A stretch of DNA of 45,374 nucleotides, taken from contig JAZKAS010000030.1 in NCBI GenBank assembly GCA_040389005.1, positions 1-45,374 of the forward strand, given 5' to 3'. Shown here piece after piece: positions 9,362 through 17,988 of the stretch. Positions within the stretch are counted from its first letter, which is position 1, and each line of letters opens with the position of its first letter. This stretch comes from JAGOUN01 sp040389005. GTDB taxonomy: Bacteria > Pseudomonadota > Gammaproteobacteria > JAGOUN01. Below the pieces are notes generated by a model. The model searched no databases, was not told the DNA's origin, and worked only from the letters and a program-made list of their open reading frames with translations. A program made the translations under genes and the position numbers.

Positions 9362-12037
9362 ATGGAATTAATGATGAATATTGCAGCCAATAAAGAAATT
9401 TTATTGAAAAATTATCAACCTAGTGCGTTTACTATTGAGCAAGTCGCCTTAGAATTTGATCTTCATCCTGAAAAAACACACGTTACTAGTCGATTAACGA
9501 TTAAGCGTCGCGATAAAAAAATTCAAGATTTATTTTTAAATGGAGAACAGCTTAAACTTATTTCTGTTTTGCTCAATGAAAAACCAGTGCAATTTTCACA
9601 AGAAGAAGAGGGTTTGCGCCTATTTAATGTACCGGATGAATTTTTATTAGAAATTGTCACGGAAATTAATCCGCAAGCGAATACAGAATTGACAGGTTTA
9701 TATATTTCAAATAATATTTTTTGTACACAATGTGAATCCGAATATTTCCGAAAAATTACTTATTTTTTAGATCGTCCCGATGTGATGACGTTTTATCAAG
9801 TCAAAATTATTGCGGATAAAAAACAATATCCCGTTTTATTAAGCAACGGTAATTTAATGGAAGAGGGGGATTTGCCAGACAATAAGCATTTCGCACTTTG
9901 GGAAGATCCATTTAAAAAACCCAGTTATTTATTTGCATTAGTCGCGGGAGATTTGGCGAAAATCACCGATCATTTTGTGACAATGTCTGACAGAAGAGTT
10001 GCGTTACATATTTTCAGTGAAAAGCAAAATATTGAACGATGCGCATTTGCCATGGAATGTTTAAAAAAATCGATGAAATGGGATGAAGAAGTTTATGGTC
10101 GCGAATATGACCTTGATATTTTCAATATAGTCGCTGTGAATGATTTTATTTTTGGTGCGATGGAAAATAAAAGTCTGAATATTTTTAATGCCAAATATAT
10201 TTTGGCGAATTCAGAAACTGCGACGGATCAAGATTATGCGGATATTGATACGGTGGTTGCGCATGAATATTTTCATAATTGGAGTGGCAATCGTGTCACA
10301 TGTCGCGATTGGTTTCAATTGAGTTTAAAAGAAGGGTTTACCATTTTTCGTGAACAATCTTACGATGAAGATCATAATTCTGCGGTAGTGCATCGCATTC
10401 GCAAAGTGCAAGATTTACGTAATGGACAGTTTTCAGAAGATGCAGGGCCGATGGCGCATCCTGTGCGTCCGGCAAGTTACATCGCGATTGATAATTTTTA
10501 TACGCGAACCGTTTATAATAAAGGCGGTGAAGTCGTGCGTATGTTGAAAACGATTTTAGGCGCTGATCTTTATCACGAAGCGTGCAACCATTATTTTAAA
10601 AAGTTTGATGGCCAAGCGGTGACAACCGATGATTTCGTGGATGTTATGCAAGAAGTTTCAGGCCGTAATTTGTCACAATTTCGGTTATGGTATTCACAAG
10701 CAGGCACCCCTGTCGTGAATGCGAATGGTGTTTATGATGCAAGTAAAAAAACCTACACATTAACTATGGAACAAATTATTCCGCCAACTGCGGATATGCA
10801 TGATAAGCAACCGATGATGATTCCTGTTGCTACGGCATTGCTATCGGTTTCTTCGTTGACGTCATTGCGAGGAGTATTCGACGACGCAATCTATCCGAAA
10901 GAAAAAAACTGGATTGCTTCGAGTACTCGCAATGACGACAACTCGGGTAGAAAAGATGCGATGATAGAGGAAGTGTTGTTGTTGGAAAAACAAACACAAC
11001 AATTTATTTTCAAAAACATTGAAACCAACATCGTTCCATCACTCAATCGTCATTTTTCTTCGCCTATTAAACTAAATTTCCCTTATACTGAAAATGAATT
11101 ATTATTTTTATTTCAACATGACACGGATGGGTTTAACCGTTGCGATGCGGGTCAGCGATTAGCGGTTAAAATTATATTAGAAGGTATGACGAATGAACAT
11201 TATCTTCATGTCATCGGTGAAATTTTAAATCAATCGTTTGATGATTTGTCATTAAAAACAGAATTATTGTCATTGCCGTCAGAGAAATATTTACATGAAA
11301 GTGTTGAAGTGATTGATGTAGAAAAAATTTCAACAGCGCGTCGACAGTTATTTTTAAAAATTGCATCGCAGCATGAACCAGCATGGTTGGATTTATATCA
11401 TTCGCTTGCCAGTGATGATCATGCGTATTCATTTGCGGCGATGGGGCGTCGTCGTTTGCGTGCGTTAGCATTGCATTATTTGGCCGCGCTAAATAAGCAA
11501 ACCTATATCGATTTGGCGAAACAACAATTTGATCATGCGGGTAATATGACAGAAAGTGTTGCGGCGCTGAGTGCATTGTCACATATCGATTGTTTAGAAA
11601 GAATTGAAGCGTTGTCACATTTTCAAGATCGTTGGCAGCATGAGCCTTTGGTGATGAATAAATGGTTTATGGCTCAGGCGCAATCACATTTGCCTAATAC
11701 ATTAGCTAATGTGAAAAGCTTGATGCAGCAACCATTTTTCAATATTAAAAATCCGAATAGCGTTTATGCACTTATTGGTGGTTTTTGTTCTGGCAATATG
11801 TTGAATTTTCATGATGTTTCTGGAAAAGGTTATGAGTTTTGTGCGGACACCGTTTTGATGCTTGATCAAATCAATCCAATGGTGGCGGCGCGTATCATTG
11901 AGCCATTATTAGGGTGGAAGCGTTTTGAATCCCATTGTGCTGAGTTGATGAGGCGCGCGTTAGATAAAGTTTTACAATACCCAGGTTTATCGAAAAATGT
12001 ATATGAGCCGGTGAGTAAAGCATTGGAATCACTCTAA
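9362..12037 (+). CDS. pepN: Aminopeptidase N (M1 family)
   Basis: This zinc aminopeptidase of 891 residues matches PepN over its whole length. The GAMEN exopeptidase motif is at residues 265-269. The zinc site HEYFH is at 301-305, with the third ligand E324 in SLKEGFT. It removes N-terminal residues from peptides in the cytoplasm. The protein is about 20 residues longer than E. coli PepN (870). Most of the excess lies at about residues 495-530, where a palindromic genomic repeat has been captured in frame. This is after the catalytic domain, at the edge of the small beta domain, so activity is probably kept. Transcribed alone, divergent from the transporter operon. Confidence 0.97.
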   Translation: MELMMNIAANKEILLKNYQPSAFTIEQVALEFDLHPEKTHVTSRLTIKRRDKKIQDLFLNGEQLKLISVLLNEKPVQFSQEEEGLRLFNVPDEFLLEIVTEINPQANTELTGLYISNNIFCTQCESEYFRKITYFLDRPDVMTFYQVKIIADKKQYPVLLSNGNLMEEGDLPDNKHFALWEDPFKKPSYLFALVAGDLAKITDHFVTMSDRRVALHIFSEKQNIERCAFAMECLKKSMKWDEEVYGREYDLDIFNIVAVNDFIFGAMENKSLNIFNAKYILANSETATDQDYADIDTVVAHEYFHNWSGNRVTCRDWFQLSLKEGFTIFREQSYDEDHNSAVVHRIRKVQDLRNGQFSEDAGPMAHPVRPASYIAIDNFYTRTVYNKGGEVVRMLKTILGADLYHEACNHYFKKFDGQAVTTDDFVDVMQEVSGRNLSQFRLWYSQAGTPVVNANGVYDASKKTYTLTMEQIIPPTADMHDKQPMMIPVATALLSVSSLTSLRGVFDDAIYPKEKNWIASSTRNDDNSGRKDAMIEEVLLLEKQTQQFIFKNIETNIVPSLNRHFSSPIKLNFPYTENELLFLFQHDTDGFNRCDAGQRLAVKIILEGMTNEHYLHVIGEILNQSFDDLSLKTELLSLPSEKYLHESVEVIDVEKISTARRQLFLKIASQHEPAWLDLYHSLASDDHAYSFAAMGRRRLRALALHYLAALNKQTYIDLAKQQFDHAGNMTESVAALSALSHIDCLERIEALSHFQDRWQHEPLVMNKWFMAQAQSHLPNTLANVKSLMQQPFFNIKNPNSVYALIGGFCSGNMLNFHDVSGKGYEFCADTVLMLDQINPMVAARIIEPLLGWKRFESHCAELMRRALDKVLQYPGLSKNVYEPVSKALESL
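10860..10937. repeat. Palindromic repeat element inside pepN
   Basis: The left arm CGTCATTGCGAGGAGTATTC (from 10860) faces the right arm ATTGCTTCGAGTACTCGC (10913-10937). The same element lies between sspA and sspB (35141-35214). Here it is read in frame and encodes WIASSTRNDDN, the same peptide that the other copy would give. It explains the extra residues of this PepN. Confidence 0.88.
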
Positions 12038-12051
12038 GCTATTTTTTTATT

Positions 12052-12083
12052 AAACCTAATACTTTTTACGGTATTTAAATTTT
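12052..12083 (+). repeat. Left copy of a 32-bp direct repeat
   Basis: This copy matches 17879-17910 at 30 of 32 bases; the shared core includes TACTTTTTAC and GTATTTAAATTTT. A weaker match (AGCTAT then T-rich) extends leftwards to the pepN stop codon. The two copies lie in the same orientation and enclose three genes. This copy is 46 bp before the carrier-like gene, so a regulatory role is also possible. Confidence 0.8.
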
Positions 12084-12129
12084 TAATTGTTACTAAAATA
12101 CAAAAAACTTTAGAAGTAGTAGGTTAATC

Positions 12130-13077
12130 TTGTATAAATTAAGTAACAATTACAATGTTAGTGAGAAAAAAGCATTGCCTTTTAATCATTATGCATCGTT
12201 GACTGCAACTGCTTCGGGTGGATTAGCGAATATTGTAGCTATTCCGCTTTCAGCTATTTTTGTGAAGGTTGTTAAAGCCGCGAGTGAAGGGCAAGAGCTT
12301 AGTTTTTCTTTTATAAAAAATTTGTACGCTAAAATGTTTCAAGATTTATATCAAGATCCTAATGCTGTTTTTGTAGGCGGCTTGGCAAGAACTGCGCAAA
12401 AAGTCATAACCGCACTGGCTGTTGAGCTTTTTGAGCGCTGTTTTGAAGTTCCAGAAGAGTATAATAAAGAAGATAAGAAGATGCATAAGCTTGGATTTAT
12501 GATGGGACGCGCTGGCGCATGTGGTTTTGTTTTCTCGCCAATCACCAATTTTTTTAAGATTCTTCAAAATAATAAAGCTGCTGGAGATGAGTATAAGGTG
12601 GCTTTCCAACGCTTATGGAATAGACCCGATAGATATAAATATTATTTTACTAATACTTTGGTATTCGGGTGCCAAGAATTTTTTCGTTGTTCGATATTTT
12701 TTGGAGTTAATAAATATATAAAAGATGGAATGGGCCTTTATGAAGACAAAACTATTCGTGAAAAGTTTATGATTTGTCTTTTTTCTGCGACCGTTACCGC
12801 AGCAATAGAAAGTGCTATTGGTTTATTTTTAGAGCCAGTAACGATTAAACACAGCCTTCCTGATAATACTGTGAAACCACCAGAAAAATTTGGTTTGGCA
12901 GCATATGCAGGATATTATGGCAGTTTATTTCATAAAGTAAGACTAAATGAGAAAAAAACCGCCATAGCTTATTATGGCGTTTTGATGATAAAAAATTTCG
13001 CCGGTAATTTAACTTATAACTGTGTTGATACAACAGGAAAGCAAATGGAAAAAAATGCCAAAAGATGTACGTTATAA
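12130..13077 (+). CDS. Mitochondrial-carrier-like (SLC25-fold) membrane protein
   Basis: This 315-residue protein shows the three-fold repeat of mitochondrial carriers. The proline that opens each carrier signature appears at residues 39, 137 and 236 (spacing 98 and 99): PLSAIFVKVV, PITNFFKILQ and PVTIKHSLP. The second matches the canonical P-x-[DE]-x-x-[KR]-x-x-x-Q pattern most closely. Glycine-rich helices precede the first two, and GGLARTAQKVITALAVELFE resembles the second half of a repeat. The acidic signature residues are missing, so transport function is uncertain. The start is TTG with TAGTAGG upstream; no ATG fits. Legionella pneumophila LncP is a known bacterial carrier of this fold delivered to host mitochondria. 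A similar role is inference. The gene converges on the STAND gene. Confidence 0.78.
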   Translation: MYKLSNNYNVSEKKALPFNHYASLTATASGGLANIVAIPLSAIFVKVVKAASEGQELSFSFIKNLYAKMFQDLYQDPNAVFVGGLARTAQKVITALAVELFERCFEVPEEYNKEDKKMHKLGFMMGRAGACGFVFSPITNFFKILQNNKAAGDEYKVAFQRLWNRPDRYKYYFTNTLVFGCQEFFRCSIFFGVNKYIKDGMGLYEDKTIREKFMICLFSATVTAAIESAIGLFLEPVTIKHSLPDNTVKPPEKFGLAAYAGYYGSLFHKVRLNEKKTAIAYYGVLMIKNFAGNLTYNCVDTTGKQMEKNAKRCTL

Positions 13078-13108
13078 GTTTGTTGATGGCGGACTAGAAA
13101 AACTTATC

Positions 13109-16100
13109 TCAAATCTTGGGAGTTGAGTTTGGTTTTATCTCACAAGAAAAAGGCGATTCTTGTTTAACGTTTTTTTGATTAAGCCACCACTTTGTAGATT
13201 CTCTCAGCATTTCTTCGGTATATTGGTTCAAAACTAAAGGATAATATTTTGTCATGATTGCATTCAGCTTGCTCTCGTTCAAAGCTTCTCTGTGACACTC
13301 GAGTTTTGAAAAATAATAGGGGTGCGGCGCTACTCCAAATGTATCTACATCCGATGGTATTGGTGAGTTATCAATCAGCCATTCTGCTGCTTCAATTTGT
13401 TTTTTAATTTTACTTTGAGAATGGTATGAGAAAAATGAAGTTGTGTTTAGTAATTTTTTTTGCGAGATAATGTAATTTTCTAATTCGCTCTCTAGCTCTG
13501 GGATTCTATCAATTTGTTTTTTTGAAATAGCGGGAAGATTTTTCATTTTTAATAGATCATTGTTAAAGCTGATTTTTTGCGAAGATAATTCATTAAAATG
13601 GGCATTGAGTTGATGAATAAGTAGATTCATTTCTTGAATATAGTTAAAGAATATGACTTTGTCTGAAATGGTTATTTTTTGATAAAAATCAAATAACTGC
13701 AAACAAATATTATTTAATATGGTTTTGCATTGATCATATTCTTTCAAATAAATAAGCACTCTTACAAGTTGCAAACAAAACTGTAAATATTTTCCAAACA
13801 CATCAAAATAATACTCAGATCCCTTTATGTCTCCGTCATCATGCTTGCGGCGATAGACTTCTATAGGCACTGTTATTTCGTCTGTGTAAACACAATCTCC
13901 TCGTATGTGATATTTAAGAAGGTCTGGATTTCCAAACAAACGTAATAAGTATTGTGAGTTGCTTGCAACCCTTTCTAAATCACTCTGTGTAAAAGTATTA
14001 TCGTTAAACATAGAATCAATTTCTTTAGTCCATGCCTGCATGCGAGAAAGCGTGCTTTCAAGGTTTTCTGATTGTAGTTCAAGTAAAAGCATTTCTTGTG
14101 TTAATCGATGTATGCTATAATGTGACACATCAACTTTGGAAATCATGCCAAAAGACACTAGTTTTTTAAGCACTTCATGTATATTTTTTTCTAAGTCATA
14201 TGTTGATTTCTTTTCATGCCTCTCTAATAGTTTATTTTTAGTGAAAAGAAATGAGGTGGTTAAAGAAACAGTTAAAAACACGTTGTTAAAAAAAGTGCTT
14301 GGTTCTGCGCGAATATTTATTGCTGATGCCAAAATTCCTGATAAATATGCAATAAATTCAGTTGGCATTTTGTGTTTTTTTTGTCTTAAGCTTATTAACT
14401 TGATTGTTTCTTCTTCAATCACACTTTTTGCAATTTTATCTGCTGGCAAAACGCTTATAATCTGTAGCACATATTTCCACGGCAATGACGATACTGAAAG
14501 TTTTTTCTTGATCATCAGCCAACTAATATATAATGATTCATGAGCTGAAGAATCCCAGGGTAGTGTTTTTTTGGATGTTAAAAAAGATTCTCTATTTTCT
14601 TTAAAGTTTTTCAAATAGTGTGTAATCGTTACAGGATTTTCTTCATCTATAATGGCAGCGCCTGCTTGTGCAATAGCCAAAGGGAAGTGATAAAGTTCTT
14701 CTGTCAAAACATCAATTTGCACATGATCATTGCCTTTGTAACCACCTTGTTGTAAAAGCCCTTCAAGTAATTCGCGCGCCTCATCTTTCTCCATGTTGGC
14801 AGGTACTTCCGCATAATGAAGTCCGCTTTGAGTTCTTGATGTGATGAGAATATGATGCTCGCCATTATTATTTTTTGCCATCTTAGGTAACATTTTTTTA
14901 AGTATTTTATGATTTTCGACATTGTCATAAACTAATAAAAATGAGGTGGAATTTTCCATCCACTCGATAAAGTCATTAATTACTTCTTGTTCATTGCCAA
15001 ATGTTTTTTGGTTATTATATTTTTCGAGCTTTTGTTTATATTGCTCCGGCAAAGAAGTGTGGTCTTCCGCATAAAAATAAAGAGCTATGTCATAGTTTTG
15101 AAAATTTTCAATATAGTAATGATTAGCGATTTGTGTTTTCCCAGCGCCAGCTATGCCATATAAACAAAAAGTTAATATATTATTCTCAGGTTGTGAAAAA
15201 CAACGGTCAATTTTATCAATCGTTTTTCTTCTCGCCACATAAAAATCATTTTTATCAATTGAATGGACCAAGGTGTCGTGTGCTTCGAGTGAATGTAAGT
15301 CACTTAATCTCATTTGCGGTATACATTTTGATTGTTTTCTTATTTCTGATAAAGGTAGGCCTTTTAATATTCCTTCATATATTACAGCATCCCGCGGATT
15401 TTCTTTTATCATGTCAGCACAATAAGCGTTTAAAATAAAGAATTGCAAATCTGCATCCAAGTCTATATAGTTTCTTGGGTGGTATTCTTTTTTAAGATAT
15501 TGTTCAGGTATTCTTCTCATCACTTTTAGTAAATCATCCAGCTGGTAAATGCCTGCTAACTTCATTGCTCGAATTAGCTGTGCTTTTTCTTTAGGTAAAT
15601 TGTGAATACCTTTTTTCATCATGTTTGCTGGCATGCCTGAAAATTTAATTGTTAGAGTATGCCCATCCGCCATGGTTAAATCCCATTCCGGGAAATCTTT
15701 TGTTCTTGGATTAATGATGCGTGGATTTTTTTTATCTTGTGATTGTCGCAGCCAATGGTTAAATTCTTTTTCGCCAGAAGCGAAATTAAAAAAAACTTTT
15801 TTATTAATCGGGCTGTTGTCTCGAAGCGTTAACTTAGAATATGATATGTTTTTCGTCACATCACTTCCTGTGCAGCTAAGAAGAACATCGCTGATTTGAA
15901 ATAAATCATATTGGCTATTTGCTTCAACTAATTTTTCTGGGTGGGCGATTATTAAATCATGAAATTTGGTATATTTTTCACGCTTTGTATCGAAATAGAA
16001 AACTTTTCTTCCCTGGGCAGTGAGCAAACGAATAGCGTTAACGCCAAGATTTCCGCAACCTAATACACCATAATGAAGGTCTTTTGTGGTTGATTCTGAA

Positions 16101-16849
16101 AATTCTAAATCAACCATTGCTAGATTAGAGCTTGAAATGTCTTCTGATTCTACAGCGGTTTTAATGACAGCTCGTCCCATGGCTATTTTTAAATAAGTAA
16201 GATCTTTATTTTCTTTTCCATTCAAATCGGATGTTGAATGTCCCATGCCTACTATTTTATAGTTCCTAAAACTGGCTTTTTCTTTATCGAACTCAGCATG
16301 ATAACGTCCACCCTCATCAATTATTGCCAAGCTGTCTACATGAGCATACAATTTGCTTTCTGGTAAATCTTGACTTTGTGCTTCAACTAATTTTGAATAA
16401 TACTGTTTCATTGCATCATAATAATAGCCGACAGGATAGGTGCCTGCTTCAAAAAATGTTTCCTTAAAGTCAGTAAACTGATAGGTATAATCTGAAAAAT
16501 CAATATATCGTACCCCGATTGTCTTGCAGTATTGACGAACACGTTCATCGAGTGAATGTGGTTTACAAGCCACATAAAGAAAATGCTTTGGAAATCCAAG
16601 TTCAAGGAGTGCATGCAGTAAAGACATGTTTGTGCCATAGCCGTGAAACGCCATGCCGATCACTGTTTTGCTTTTAAAATCTTCCGAAAATCCGCCCTTT
16701 TCAATGATGTGATTTTTTGTGGCTTCTAATGCTGGGAGAATAGGAGCAATTTCAAAATCGCGCTTAAAGCTGGATAATGGTTTTATTGTTTTTGTTGTTG
16801 AAAATATTTTTTGCGATAGTGGAAATATTGATCGGCTTATTTTAAACAT
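13109..16849 (-). CDS. STAND/NB-ARC ATPase fused to an S-adenosylhomocysteine-hydrolase-like Rossmann region
   Basis: This is a 1246-residue multidomain protein. Residues about 35-480 resemble the S-adenosylhomocysteine hydrolase fold: an N-terminal segment, then a Rossmann motif GCGNLG at 264-269 with an acidic residue (D287) after the second strand, then SDVLLSCTGSD. Residues about 535-740 form an NB-ARC-type ATPase: Walker A GIAGAGKT at 565-572, Walker B FLLVYDN at 637-643, the arginine-bearing HILITSR (666-672), and a GLPLA-like HFPLAIAQAG at 721-730. The remaining 500 residues are helical and may form a sensor or TPR-like array. STAND proteins oligomerise when the C terminus detects a trigger. 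The first 30 residues have seven basic and no acidic residues and are rich in Ser/Thr. It lies 21 bp after the PAS-LuxR gene. Confidence 0.82.
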   Translation of the reverse strand: MFKISRSIFPLSQKIFSTTKTIKPLSSFKRDFEIAPILPALEATKNHIIEKGGFSEDFKSKTVIGMAFHGYGTNMSLLHALLELGFPKHFLYVACKPHSLDERVRQYCKTIGVRYIDFSDYTYQFTDFKETFFEAGTYPVGYYYDAMKQYYSKLVEAQSQDLPESKLYAHVDSLAIIDEGGRYHAEFDKEKASFRNYKIVGMGHSTSDLNGKENKDLTYLKIAMGRAVIKTAVESEDISSSNLAMVDLEFSESTTKDLHYGVLGCGNLGVNAIRLLTAQGRKVFYFDTKREKYTKFHDLIIAHPEKLVEANSQYDLFQISDVLLSCTGSDVTKNISYSKLTLRDNSPINKKVFFNFASGEKEFNHWLRQSQDKKNPRIINPRTKDFPEWDLTMADGHTLTIKFSGMPANMMKKGIHNLPKEKAQLIRAMKLAGIYQLDDLLKVMRRIPEQYLKKEYHPRNYIDLDADLQFFILNAYCADMIKENPRDAVIYEGILKGLPLSEIRKQSKCIPQMRLSDLHSLEAHDTLVHSIDKNDFYVARRKTIDKIDRCFSQPENNILTFCLYGIAGAGKTQIANHYYIENFQNYDIALYFYAEDHTSLPEQYKQKLEKYNNQKTFGNEQEVINDFIEWMENSTSFLLVYDNVENHKILKKMLPKMAKNNNGEHHILITSRTQSGLHYAEVPANMEKDEARELLEGLLQQGGYKGNDHVQIDVLTEELYHFPLAIAQAGAAIIDEENPVTITHYLKNFKENRESFLTSKKTLPWDSSAHESLYISWLMIKKKLSVSSLPWKYVLQIISVLPADKIAKSVIEEETIKLISLRQKKHKMPTEFIAYLSGILASAINIRAEPSTFFNNVFLTVSLTTSFLFTKNKLLERHEKKSTYDLEKNIHEVLKKLVSFGMISKVDVSHYSIHRLTQEMLLLELQSENLESTLSRMQAWTKEIDSMFNDNTFTQSDLERVASNSQYLLRLFGNPDLLKYHIRGDCVYTDEITVPIEVYRRKHDDGDIKGSEYYFDVFGKYLQFCLQLVRVLIYLKEYDQCKTILNNICLQLFDFYQKITISDKVIFFNYIQEMNLLIHQLNAHFNELSSQKISFNNDLLKMKNLPAISKKQIDRIPELESELENYIISQKKLLNTTSFFSYHSQSKIKKQIEAAEWLIDNSPIPSDVDTFGVAPHPYYFSKLECHREALNESKLNAIMTKYYPLVLNQYTEEMLRESTKWWLNQKNVKQESPFSCEIKPNSTPKI

Positions 16850-16870
16850 GAGTTCTCTCTGTAAACTAGA

Positions 16871-17797
16871 TTAGTTAAAATCTGGGGCTATTTTTTCTCT
16901 CAATAAAGTTTCAGGTATTTTGTTCATATAACCTTCAATAATCGCTTTTTCAATTAATTGAGATTTATTAAGAACATCGAGTTTATTTTTTATTGATTCT
17001 ACATGCATATCGATAGTGTGTTTTGAGCGGGATAATATTTGAGCAATTTCTTGTGAAGTTTTTCCGCGTATAAAATAAAATAAGACTTCTTGTTCTTTTC
17101 GAGACAAATTAAATATATCTTTTTCTTGTGTAATATAAAAAGTAAATGCTTCTTTCGCCATTTTCCCAAAGTGTTTTTTGCTGTTTTTCAGTAGAAAACG
17201 GCTAATATCTACAAAACCTGATTCAGTAATATCGGTTGATTTTGAAAAAGTCCCAATTACTTTTTTTTCATGATTAAAAACGCATGTTTTTTCGCCATGT
17301 AATAAATGCCAGTCATCATCACTGTAACGGTGATAACTTAGGAAAAATAATGGCTCATGTGTTGTTAAAACTGAGATGTCTTGATCTCTGAAAACACAGG
17401 CCTTTTCAGCAGCCTCGCACTTAAAGCGATCATATGATAAGCCTAATACTTGCCCGGGATCCTGATAGCCAATCACCTTGGCATATTTATTATTTAGACT
17501 AATAAATTTTGAATCGTTATCTAAAATAGCGACATAAGCATTAGAATAATTCAATACGTCGCGATGTAGCTTATGAAATAGATGATCTGATTTGTTTTCA
17601 ATCATATTGTTTAGCATGAGTGAAAAAATTTTATCTTGTAATGACATGCTGGGGTTTTGAGGATTTTCTGTACAAAATTCTTCTAAGGCGGAAATAATGT
17701 CGCGACAAAAATTTTTTGACGGATCATGATTGAGATGACCCCGTAACTCAGTCAATTTTTTAAAAGCGAGTTGCGTAAAATCCGTTTCTTTTGTCAT
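16871..17797 (-). CDS. PAS-LuxR transcriptional regulator
   Basis: This is a 308-residue protein. Residues about 85-195 look like a PAS sensor domain (YVAILDNDSKFISLNNKYAK, and a C-terminal GTFSKSTDITE typical of PAS/PAC). The C terminus has a LuxR-type helix-turn-helix: LSRKEQEVLFYFIRGKTSQE followed by IAQILSRSKHTIDMHVE. There is no receiver domain. Only 21 bp separate it from the STAND gene downstream, so the two are probably one operon and this protein may control it. The ribosome binding site is weak. The right copy of the 32-bp direct repeat lies 82 bp upstream of the start and could be its operator. Confidence 0.88.
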   Translation of the reverse strand: MTKETDFTQLAFKKLTELRGHLNHDPSKNFCRDIISALEEFCTENPQNPSMSLQDKIFSLMLNNMIENKSDHLFHKLHRDVLNYSNAYVAILDNDSKFISLNNKYAKVIGYQDPGQVLGLSYDRFKCEAAEKACVFRDQDISVLTTHEPLFFLSYHRYSDDDWHLLHGEKTCVFNHEKKVIGTFSKSTDITESGFVDISRFLLKNSKKHFGKMAKEAFTFYITQEKDIFNLSRKEQEVLFYFIRGKTSQEIAQILSRSKHTIDMHVESIKNKLDVLNKSQLIEKAIIEGYMNKIPETLLREKIAPDFN

Positions 17798-17878
17798 TTA
17801 TCGTGTATTTTTTGAATGATTAAACGCGATTGTAGATATTTTTTTTTAAATAGCTATATTTTTATCAATACTTAACAT

Positions 17879-17910
17879 AAACCTAGTACTTTTTACTGTA
17901 TTTAAATTTT
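17879..17910 (+). repeat. Right copy of the 32-bp direct repeat
   Basis: It differs from 12052-12083 at two positions. It lies between the PAS-LuxR start and the end of the repeat-protein gene. On the plus strand it has the same orientation as the left copy. Confidence 0.8.
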
Positions 17911-17988
17911 CTTCTTCTTTCTACATAAGAAATTTTAAGGGAGGCTTGCCAAATCATTACGGCAAGGCTGATGCGCAACTTCATCCTA

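Noticed and set aside
12052..12083. The 32-bp repeat as a CpxR or PmrA box
   Set aside because: It does not have the two spaced half-sites known for those regulators.
13109..16849. STAND protein as a simple SAH hydrolase pseudogene
   Set aside because: The frame is open over 1246 codons with intact Walker motifs, and its order of parts is not that of the enzyme alone.
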